43,298 bases of DNA from an uncultured Bacteroidota bacterium. GTDB lineage: Bacteria; Bacteroidota; Bacteroidia; Chitinophagales; LD1. Numbering within the stretch: position 1 is the first letter of the stretch; each line of letters opens with the position of its first letter. This document shows, piece after piece, positions 32,910 to 40,473 of the stretch. Both the position numbers and the translations under genes were made by a program. The notes beneath the pieces are model-generated. The model was not told the origin of the DNA. It ran no database searches and saw only the letters and a program-made list of their open reading frames with translations. The DNA is taken from positions 1 through 43,298 of the forward strand of contig CALAYL010000044.1 in assembly GCA_937894725.1 (NCBI GenBank), given 5' to 3'.

Positions 32910-34076
32910 ATGAGTAGAGTAAAAGCAATTATGAAATCGGCTACAAAACTCGATGAGCTGAGCGCCATAGTCCGTTTTAAAATGGGAGAAAAATCTGATC
33001 GTCACGAAATCGATTTAACGTTTTCGTCTCTAACCAAATCAGACATTGACTTTTGTATGGATGCCCTTACCAAAGTTTCGCGCTCTTTTGCCATCGTCAT
33101 ACAGCAGTTGCCACCAGATCTAAAAGAGGCTGTGGCTATATTTTATTTAGTACTTCGAGGGCTTGATACAGTAGAAGATGATATGACTCTCGATGCTAAT
33201 TACAAAGATAAAATGCTACGCAATTTTTACAAGTATTGCTATCTAAGTGACTTTAAATTGGCCAACATAGGTGATACCCAAGACTATCAAACCCTACTTG
33301 CCAATTTTGACAAAGTTAGCCGATGTTTTATCAGTTTAAAAGAAGAATATAAAGAAGAAATAGCCGATGTATGTTTCAAAATGGGAAATGGCATGGCAGA
33401 CTATATTTACTATAACATCGAAACTGTAAAAGATTATGATGGATACTGTCATTATGTAGCAGGTCTAGTAGGTACTGGTCTTTCGGGCTTATTTGCAGTA
33501 TCTGGTTATGAAAATGAATCAATAAAAAACGAACTAGGATTAGCTAACGCTATGGGACTTTTTCTTCAAAAAACAAACATCACTCGCGACTATCTGGAAG
33601 ATTACGAAGCAGGTCGTGTTTTTTGGCCAAATGAAATATGGAGCAAGTACCATACAAAACTAGGTGATTATGCTAAAGCGCCTTATGATACAAAAAGTAT
33701 AGACGGACTCAATGCAATGGTGGCCGATGCGACAAGGCACCTCTCAGATTGTGTTCACTATCTAAAAATGCTTCGAAATGAGCAAGTATTTCGGTTTTGC
33801 GCTATTCCTCAACTTATGGCTATTGCTACAATGGTAGAGCTTTACAACAATCCTGAAGTATTTAAAACCAACGTAAAAATAAGAAAAGGATTGACTGCCA
33901 AAATTATGATGAATACCAAATGTTTTGATGATGCACGGGCTATTATTTTAGAACAACTTGACTCATTGGTAGAAAAAATGAATCGTCAACCCGATACGCC
34001 TATAAAGATGTGGCAACAAGTACATGATGTCCGAGCTCTGCTAGGTATGAAACTAATCAACCCTATAGTATTTTAA
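32910..34076 (+). CDS. Squalene synthase, eukaryote-type
   Basis: A 388-residue head-to-head prenyl transferase that joins two FPP to squalene using NADPH. It carries both aspartate-rich motifs, DTVEDD (86-91) and DYLED (227-231), and the blocks SRSFAIVIQQLP, AIFYLVLRGLDTVEDDMTL, CHYVAGLVGTGLSGLF, MGLFLQKTNITRDYLED and FRFCAIPQLMAIAT. By recall these are nearly those of human FDFT1 (IFYLVLRALDTLEDDMT; MGLFLQKTNIIRDYLED), far closer than to bacterial HpnC/HpnD. The C-terminal membrane anchor of eukaryotic enzymes is missing, so it is probably soluble. Six bases separate it from the squalene monooxygenase gene. Confidence 0.95.
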   Translation: MSRVKAIMKSATKLDELSAIVRFKMGEKSDRHEIDLTFSSLTKSDIDFCMDALTKVSRSFAIVIQQLPPDLKEAVAIFYLVLRGLDTVEDDMTLDANYKDKMLRNFYKYCYLSDFKLANIGDTQDYQTLLANFDKVSRCFISLKEEYKEEIADVCFKMGNGMADYIYYNIETVKDYDGYCHYVAGLVGTGLSGLFAVSGYENESIKNELGLANAMGLFLQKTNITRDYLEDYEAGRVFWPNEIWSKYHTKLGDYAKAPYDTKSIDGLNAMVADATRHLSDCVHYLKMLRNEQVFRFCAIPQLMAIATMVELYNNPEVFKTNVKIRKGLTAKIMMNTKCFDDARAIILEQLDSLVEKMNRQPDTPIKMWQQVHDVRALLGMKLINPIVF

Positions 34077-34082
34077 ACTAAA

Positions 34083-35516
34083 ATGAGGAATCAAGAAACA
34101 CAATATGATTTATGTATCATCGGTGCAGGAGTTGCGGGAGCATCACTCGCCAATGCACTATTGGGTAGTGGGTTAAAAATATGTATTATTGAAAAAGACT
34201 GGAGTGAACAAGACCGAATTGTAGGTGAACTCCTTCAACCAGATGGTGTTAGACAGTTAGAAAAAATGGGGCTAAGTAGTTTGTTAATAGGTTATGAAGC
34301 ACAAACTATCACTGGTTATACAATCATAAACAAAGGCAGGCAATTGAGTATTCCTTACCCATCTGGATATTGTGGCAAAGGATTGCGCAATGGAAAATTT
34401 GTACAACTGATGCGAGAGCGACTGCATAGCCAGGATCAAATCACATGTATTGAAGCAACAGTAGAGGATTTTTTCTATTCCAATGATAATGCAGTAAAAG
34501 GGGTAAAATTAAAATCAACAGCCAAACACCTAATCACAACTGTATGCGCAAAAATGACGATTGTATCTGACGGATTTTTTTCTAAACTGCGTGACCAAGT
34601 AACCAACAACGAAAAACAGGTAACCGGATTTTTCTTAGGTATGATTTTAGAAAATTATACATTACCTAACAATCAACATGGGCATGTCTTTCTTACTGAA
34701 AAAAACCCTTTTCTATGCTACCCGATTAGTCAATCGCAAGCTAGAATGCTGATTGATTTTACGGACAATATAGCTCCACGAAAAGGAGAAATTTTAACTG
34801 CATTTTTAAACCAAAAAATACGCCCATATATTACAGCAGGTATGCGACCCTCATTTGACAATGCGGTGTTGGAAAGCAAATTTAAGGTAATGCCCAATCA
34901 CTATATGCCAAGCAAGGAACGTCTGATAGATGGCGTAATTGTGATAGGAGATGCTCTCAATATGCGCCATCCGCTCACAGGTGGAGGCATGACCGTTTTG
35001 CTTCGCGATGTCAATACCCTTCAACAACTTTTACACACACACAACATCAGTACAAGAGCTGAAAGATTGGCATTAACCAATTCTTTTTATCAATCTAGAG
35101 AACAGCATACCGCAGTTAATATTTTGGCCGATGCGCTTCATAATGTCATGGCAAATAAAGAACTTAAAGAGGCTTGTTTTGAGTACCTATTTAGCGGTGG
35201 TAAAAGAGCAGAGGAGCCTATAGCACTTTTATCAGGATTAGAAAAGCGAAAAAGGGTGTTAGCCAGCCATTTCTTTTCGGTGGCAATAGAAGGAAGTGCA
35301 AGAAAAGTAAGACAAAAACGGAGTTTACGAAGTATCATACAAGCCTATGAAATGATGAACGATGCCTGTCAAATCATTTATCCATTACTAAAAAACGAAA
35401 CAAAAAACAAACAAATTAATGCAACCCTGACCATGGTGGAGCGCTTTTTCAGAAAGCAGAAAAAAGTGAGCCTGCTTAAAATAATGAACAATTCAATATA
35501 TACCACTAAGCCTTAA
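34083..35516 (+). CDS. Squalene monooxygenase (squalene epoxidase)
   Basis: A 477-residue FAD enzyme that converts squalene to 2,3-oxidosqualene with O2. The N-terminal dinucleotide motif is GAGVAG (14-19), followed by RIVGELLQPDGVRQLEKMGL and, around residues 289-302, GDALNMRHPLTGGGMTV, the FAD-binding block diagnostic of the enzyme. VVSDGFFSKLR-like and FYQSREQHTAVNILADAL segments also match. It lacks the N-terminal membrane and regulatory region of animal enzymes, as expected for a bacterial version. Its presence with a cyclase that takes the epoxide separates this locus from ordinary hopanoid clusters. The electron donor is not in the window. Confidence 0.95.
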   Translation: MRNQETQYDLCIIGAGVAGASLANALLGSGLKICIIEKDWSEQDRIVGELLQPDGVRQLEKMGLSSLLIGYEAQTITGYTIINKGRQLSIPYPSGYCGKGLRNGKFVQLMRERLHSQDQITCIEATVEDFFYSNDNAVKGVKLKSTAKHLITTVCAKMTIVSDGFFSKLRDQVTNNEKQVTGFFLGMILENYTLPNNQHGHVFLTEKNPFLCYPISQSQARMLIDFTDNIAPRKGEILTAFLNQKIRPYITAGMRPSFDNAVLESKFKVMPNHYMPSKERLIDGVIVIGDALNMRHPLTGGGMTVLLRDVNTLQQLLHTHNISTRAERLALTNSFYQSREQHTAVNILADALHNVMANKELKEACFEYLFSGGKRAEEPIALLSGLEKRKRVLASHFFSVAIEGSARKVRQKRSLRSIIQAYEMMNDACQIIYPLLKNETKNKQINATLTMVERFFRKQKKVSLLKIMNNSIYTTKP

Positions 35517-35576
35517 CTCCCGCACTTATTGTGTATATTGTTTTTAGAATCATTATCATTGAAAAAAAATATTTAC

Positions 35577-36542
35577 ATGCACTCCGCACCACAGTTAGTT
35601 TCGCTATTTGAAGCTTATTACAAAAAACAAAAATTTGATCAACGATATGATGTATATCGAGCCATGGAATATATCATGTCTATGAATGGCAAAAGAATAA
35701 GACCTTTACTCACACTCATGGCGTGTGAGCTATTTGATGGCGATTTGAAAAAAGCGATGCCTCCAGCGTTGGCAGTAGAGATTTATCACAACTCAACACT
35801 CGTACATGACGACATTATGGATAAAGCCGCTACTCGCAGGGGAAATCCTACGGTACATAAGAAATACGGCACAAATATAGCCATCAATACTGGCGATATG
35901 ATGTTTAGTTTATCGTACCGCTATGTGGGCATCACAGACAAACCACATATGCGCAAACTTTGTGAAATTTTTAATAAAACTGTCGTGGAGGTCATTGAAG
36001 GGCAATCGCTCGATATGGAGTTTGAAACGAGAGAAAACGTATCCGAATCCGAGTATATAGAGATGATCAAAGGAAAAACATCTGTACTACTTGCTTGTGC
36101 TTTGCAAATGGGAGCATGGATAGCCGATGCTAGCCAAAAAGATCAGCAAAAAATATATGATTTTGGTTTAAATCTTGGACTATCCTTTCAAATACAAGAT
36201 GATTATTTAGATGCATTCGGAGACCCAAAAAAAGTAGGAAAACGAGCAGGAGGGGATATCTTGCTAAACAAAAAGACTATTCTCTTGCTGAAAACAATAG
36301 AACTCGCTAAACCCTCACAACTAAAGCAACTGAACCTGCTAACACAAGAAAAAGACAAAGCTAAAAAAGTAGGAGGTATCAAAAAACTAATGGAAGATAC
36401 TGGTGCCAAAAAATATACGCAAGAATTAATGGATGAATATTATCTCAAATCGATAAAATCTTTGAAAAGCATCAAAACTGATGAGAACAGGAAAAAACCA
36501 TTACTTAATCTGGCAGAATTTCTTCGCTCAAGAGAAAAGTAA
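35577..36542 (+). CDS. Polyprenyl diphosphate synthase (trans, DDxxD type)
   Basis: A 321-residue protein from ATG 35577; an in-frame start at 35529 adds 16 doubtful residues. First aspartate motif LVHDDIMDKAATRRG, second QIQDDYLDAFGD, plus GKRIRPLLTLMACELF and EGQSLDMEFE. It condenses isopentenyl diphosphate with allylic diphosphates. The residues four and five places before the first motif are small (Thr, Ser), which argues against a classical IspA-type FPP synthase and leaves chain length open. The operon context (squalene synthase uses FPP) suggests FPP or a second role as the cell's general prenyl synthase. Confidence 0.9.
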   Translation: MHSAPQLVSLFEAYYKKQKFDQRYDVYRAMEYIMSMNGKRIRPLLTLMACELFDGDLKKAMPPALAVEIYHNSTLVHDDIMDKAATRRGNPTVHKKYGTNIAINTGDMMFSLSYRYVGITDKPHMRKLCEIFNKTVVEVIEGQSLDMEFETRENVSESEYIEMIKGKTSVLLACALQMGAWIADASQKDQQKIYDFGLNLGLSFQIQDDYLDAFGDPKKVGKRAGGDILLNKKTILLLKTIELAKPSQLKQLNLLTQEKDKAKKVGGIKKLMEDTGAKKYTQELMDEYYLKSIKSLKSIKTDENRKKPLLNLAEFLRSREK

Positions 36543-36549
36543 TCAACGT

Positions 36550-37005
36550 ATGAAAATTCTTTTTTTAAAATCTTTATTTCTATCCTGTCTTTTCGCTTTG
36601 GTGAGTTGTAAAAGCTATGCTCAAAACTCCTCTTTGACTGCGAATGAATGGATCAATAGCGAACACAATATGGTGATCAAATTTTATGAACATCAAGGGA
36701 AGTTTTTTGGTAAAATAATTTGGCTAAAAGACTCGATAGAAGAAAGTAATGAACCTAAACGGGATATCTACAATGAAAACCCAAAACTGCGCAGCCGCAA
36801 GGTACTAGGTTCAGATTTGATACTTCATATGGAAGGCAAGCGCAATGATACTAAGTGGACAAATGGGAGCTACTACTATTTCGAGACAGGCCACACCTAC
36901 AATGCACAAATGTATCTTGACGGAGATAATTTATACATAAAAGGATATTGGTGGTGGTTTAAATTTTTGGGCAAAACACGCAAATGGGAACGTTTGAAAG
37001 ATTAA
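36550..37005 (+). CDS. DUF2147 lipoprotein
   Basis: A 151-residue protein. ATG 36550 gives MKILFLKSLFLSCLFALVSC, a lipoprotein signal with the lipobox Cys at residue 20; the longer in-frame start at 36481 overlaps the preceding gene and hides the signal. The mature part is a DUF2147 beta-barrel-like domain: GKIIWLKDS, LGSDLILHMEG, WTNGSYYYFETGHTYNAQMY and YIKGYWWWFKFLGKTRKWER. Function unknown; small beta-barrels of this kind may bind lipids. It sits seven bases after the prenyl synthase, in the sterol operon, so a lipid-related role is possible. Confidence 0.85.
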   Translation: MKILFLKSLFLSCLFALVSCKSYAQNSSLTANEWINSEHNMVIKFYEHQGKFFGKIIWLKDSIEESNEPKRDIYNENPKLRSRKVLGSDLILHMEGKRNDTKWTNGSYYYFETGHTYNAQMYLDGDNLYIKGYWWWFKFLGKTRKWERLKD

Positions 37006-37008
37006 AAA

Positions 37009-38190
37009 ATGATTGTAAACAGCACGATTATATTTAGCTATATTGGTCTCTCTCAGGCACTTTTCTCTGCATTTTTGTTTTATACAAAAGTAGATAAAAA
37101 GGCACATGATCGTATATTAATTTTATGGTTACTCACCATTGCCCTTCGCTTCATGCTCATTGCCACAGAACAGATCCATGGTCAATTTTTCGATGCAGAA
37201 TTCTCTATAGGATTGATACCACTTACTTTTGGACCTTTTTTATATTTATATGCAAAATACTTGATAAAACCTGTCATAAAATTTAGCCCAAATGAACTAC
37301 TCCATTTTGCTCCGTTTTTAATTTTAGTGTCCATCTATTTCATTGTATTCAAAGATCGTTTTTCGATTCAAGCATTTGCATTAAGCATTTCAATTTCAAC
37401 CTTCTTTTTGATTACCTCACTCATCTATACAGGTCTTGTATTTATGCTTTTAAGGCGATTTAGAAATACCATTCGCCCAAATATGTTTTCATACGACACT
37501 ACTAGCAATCGACTCTTTTGGCTAAATTATATATCTATAATTTATGCCGTCACATACCTTATCTATTTTGTAACTAAATTTTATTCAGCCTTTGCAGAAA
37601 CAGATTCGAAAGGACTTGAAATTATACCCAGTATAGGCTTGATGATATTGACTTATTCAGTATCCTATTTTTCAATAAAACAACCCAATCTTTTTAAAAA
37701 CGAACCACACTTTGACGAAGATGAAGGCAGCTATCGTAGGAGAGTGAGCGACAAACTAACTACCTTTGAAAACACTACAAGCCCTACTACCACACATTCA
37801 CAAGTAGAAAACATACAAAAAGAAGATATTCCTACTGATAAAAAGTTACAACTTGAAAAATTAGCAAAGTATATGCTTGAAGCAAAACCCTATTTAAATC
37901 CAGAGCTTACACTTCAAGATTTATCTGCCAAACTCAATATTCCTAAGCATCAAATCACTCAACTACTTAACAACTATCTAAACAAAAATTTCTTTGAATA
38001 CATAAATGAATTTAGAATTGAAGAGACAAAAAAACGCATGCTTGATAGCAACTACGAGCACCTTACCTTAGTAGCCATAGCATACGAATGTGGTTTTAAC
38101 TCAAAATCAACCTTCAATACCTTTTTCAAAAATGCCACTAGTCTCACGCCTACAGAGTGGAGGAAATTAGAGAAAGAGAGAGTTAGATAG
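37009..38190 (+). CDS. Membrane-embedded AraC-family transcription regulator
   Basis: A 393-residue protein. Residues 1-225 contain seven hydrophobic segments (from IIFSYIGLSQALFSAFLFY), a membrane sensor. A charged linker of about 65 residues leads to a C-terminal AraC-type DNA-binding domain (about 290-390) with two helix-turn-helix units: LTLQDLSAKLNIPKHQITQL and LTLVAIAYECGFNSKSTFNT. This architecture is common in Bacteroidota. It follows the DUF2147 gene by three bases and is the last gene of the sterol operon. It may sense a membrane lipid and control these genes; that is inference. It is convergent with the cyclase gene, five bases apart. Confidence 0.9.
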   Translation: MIVNSTIIFSYIGLSQALFSAFLFYTKVDKKAHDRILILWLLTIALRFMLIATEQIHGQFFDAEFSIGLIPLTFGPFLYLYAKYLIKPVIKFSPNELLHFAPFLILVSIYFIVFKDRFSIQAFALSISISTFFLITSLIYTGLVFMLLRRFRNTIRPNMFSYDTTSNRLFWLNYISIIYAVTYLIYFVTKFYSAFAETDSKGLEIIPSIGLMILTYSVSYFSIKQPNLFKNEPHFDEDEGSYRRRVSDKLTTFENTTSPTTTHSQVENIQKEDIPTDKKLQLEKLAKYMLEAKPYLNPELTLQDLSAKLNIPKHQITQLLNNYLNKNFFEYINEFRIEETKKRMLDSNYEHLTLVAIAYECGFNSKSTFNTFFKNATSLTPTEWRKLEKERVR

Positions 38191-38195
38191 CCAAA

Positions 38196-40418
38196 TCAAT
38201 CCATCATTTTTGCATACCTACCTATCGCCCAAATTGGAAAAACATTGCGATAAGAAGTATAAGTCTCCATACAATTTTTATTGAATACCCCTGTAATTCC
38301 CTCCTGAGGAAAATCACCACTTGATTCTTGACGACTTATAAGAAACTCAACTCCTCTTTTTAGTACTTCCATATCATCATACCCTACGGCCATTAATCCT
38401 AGCAAAGCCCATGCCGTTTGAATGACTTGCGAACTTTCATGTTCTATATATTTCATTTCTACACAGCTTTTATAACTCTCACCCCAACCGCCATCTGTTC
38501 TTTGCTTGCTCACCAAAAAAGCACATCCTTTTTTGACTATATCACTATGGTGATAGGCTTCTTTTACACACGCTAAAGCTTCTAAAGCAAACCACGCTGC
38601 ATAGGTAAAACAAACTCCCCATGATCCATACCAAGCTCCATCTGCCCATTGCTCTTTCTTAATAAATTGAATCCCCTCTTCTATGGCAGCCTGAATTCGA
38701 TCAGTTTTATAGGTAGGGTATGCTTTGTAAAATTCCGTCAAACCCTGTACTACTGACGAAGTACATTCTACATACGTATAATCCACCATGATTTCGCCAT
38801 ATACCTCAGATGGATTCAGTACCTCAATCCATTTAGGAGCTCGTCTTTGCTCATAGCTTGTCCAGCCTCCATCAATGTTTTGCATATCTAAAACCAAATC
38901 TACCGCCTGCTCCAACCGCTGTTGAGTTATCGACTGAGTGTGACTTTCAGGAAAATCCAAAGCCAATTTATGATTCAACTTTATGGCTGCTTTGATGCCA
39001 TCAGCTGTACAGTCGGTGATAGGCCATCCGTGTGCAGCTGTAGAAAATGGCCATCCTCCCAAATTTGGATTTCGAAAATAAGACAACTTTGAATCTATCC
39101 CATTTTTGATTTGTTGTGAATCAATAAATCCATACATTTTTTTCAAAGCAGGCAAATAGTTTGAAGACGATTTATGCTCTAAAACTGCATTTGCAGCAAA
39201 TGCGGTTTCCCAAAGCTGAGCACCGTTGTAACCTTGCATTTTCATCCCATCTTCAGCCACCCAAAGATAGTCGTACCAACGCTCCACATGTCTTTTAAAA
39301 TACCTACTTTCATTTCCATATTTATGCCAAACACAAAGTGAATTAATCACTTGATTCACTGGTCCAATATTTATATAGTCTGTCTTTTCATCTTCATCAT
39401 GTATATAGTCCATTATAAAATTGAGTGCCTTTTTTCGCAATGACTTGATGGCCACTTTTTCATAGGTATTAGTCACAAAATTCATCACTTTCAAAATAGG
39501 TGAGGCCACTCGAAACAAATCTTGCGGTGCACAAGTATTACGTGCTTTTGACCAATCGATTTGATCATAATTTTCTATATAAAGCTCCGTTCGTAACAGC
39601 TCAATCAAGGGCGTAATTGGAGCGGTAATCTTTTGCCCATAAGCATATGCCATAGGCAGATATACCATGCGGGCATGACACCAATAACGCCCTGGGTGAA
39701 TAGGAAGCCATCGAGGCAATATCCAATTTTCAGGAAAAAGTGAATTGACTCCTCGCCAATCATAAACGCCTAATACAGCTAAATAAAATTTACCCCATGA
39801 CGGAATATGCGTAGCTCCTCCATTTTTGTGAATCCATTTTTTTGCTTTCAAAAGAGCCGAATGATTTACATCTACTCCCAATAGTCGCAATGCTACATAC
39901 TGCAAACAAGTACCATACATAGTACTTTCTCCCTCTATATGCAACCCCCAACCACCATCAACATTCTGGGTGTTAAACAGATATTGCTTAATTAAGTATT
40001 GATGTGGAATTGGAAGCGACTGCGCAGTTACGTAAGAGACTATAATCAAGCCAGGCAACAAAAACATAGGCCCTCCATAATCTCCGGGTATATGCCCGTC
40101 TGGTGAGAGAAGTTGAATATAAAAATCTACCCCTTTTTCAAATGCTTTTTGAGCATCGGTTGAATCGTCAGAAAAACTAGATTGAAAAGTTTTAGTCACT
40201 TTTTGAGAACGATAAACTTCATCTGCACTATTGGGATTTTTTGATTTATCAAAAACAAAATCTTGCATCATATTTGTTAACACAGCCTTGCCTTCCAAAG
40301 AGTTCCAAAAAGCATCATCAGTGACGTCTATCTTTTCCCCTTGATGAATATATTCAAAACACCATCGCTGTCTCCCTTCATTTGTCTCCAAACGCCAATA
40401 CTGCCAATAATTTCGCAT
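38196..40418 (-). CDS. Oxidosqualene cyclase, cycloartenol synthase-like
   Basis: A 740-residue protein from ATG 40418, a usual length; the frame extends upstream to 40544 but that part overlaps the divergent helicase gene. The catalytic motif DCTAD (Asp469) has the Cys of eukaryotic oxidosqualene cyclases (DCTAE) instead of the DDTA of squalene-hopene cyclases. His248 in WCHARMVYLPMAYAYG matches human His232. QW repeats are clear (NVDGGWGLH, NIDGGWTSY, RTDGGWGES). The product-steering residues are Tyr397 (MQGYNGAQLW), His463 and Ile467 (HGWPITDCTAD), as in Arabidopsis CAS1 (Tyr410, His477, Ile481), not Thr/Cys/Val of human lanosterol synthase. Predicted product cycloartenol. The opposite strand to the other sterol genes, tail to tail. 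Confidence 0.93.
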   Translation of the reverse strand: MRNYWQYWRLETNEGRQRWCFEYIHQGEKIDVTDDAFWNSLEGKAVLTNMMQDFVFDKSKNPNSADEVYRSQKVTKTFQSSFSDDSTDAQKAFEKGVDFYIQLLSPDGHIPGDYGGPMFLLPGLIIVSYVTAQSLPIPHQYLIKQYLFNTQNVDGGWGLHIEGESTMYGTCLQYVALRLLGVDVNHSALLKAKKWIHKNGGATHIPSWGKFYLAVLGVYDWRGVNSLFPENWILPRWLPIHPGRYWCHARMVYLPMAYAYGQKITAPITPLIELLRTELYIENYDQIDWSKARNTCAPQDLFRVASPILKVMNFVTNTYEKVAIKSLRKKALNFIMDYIHDEDEKTDYINIGPVNQVINSLCVWHKYGNESRYFKRHVERWYDYLWVAEDGMKMQGYNGAQLWETAFAANAVLEHKSSSNYLPALKKMYGFIDSQQIKNGIDSKLSYFRNPNLGGWPFSTAAHGWPITDCTADGIKAAIKLNHKLALDFPESHTQSITQQRLEQAVDLVLDMQNIDGGWTSYEQRRAPKWIEVLNPSEVYGEIMVDYTYVECTSSVVQGLTEFYKAYPTYKTDRIQAAIEEGIQFIKKEQWADGAWYGSWGVCFTYAAWFALEALACVKEAYHHSDIVKKGCAFLVSKQRTDGGWGESYKSCVEMKYIEHESSQVIQTAWALLGLMAVGYDDMEVLKRGVEFLISRQESSGDFPQEGITGVFNKNCMETYTSYRNVFPIWAIGRYAKMMD

Positions 40419-40473
40419 CGCTCGTTTTTTTTGTAAATAAACGTAATTTAGACTTAGTAAACCACATTTTGTA

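Noticed and set aside
38196..40418. Squalene-hopene cyclase as the identity of the cyclase
   Set aside because: The catalytic motif is DCTAD, not DDTA, the His of oxidosqualene cyclases is present, and a squalene monooxygenase is encoded nearby.
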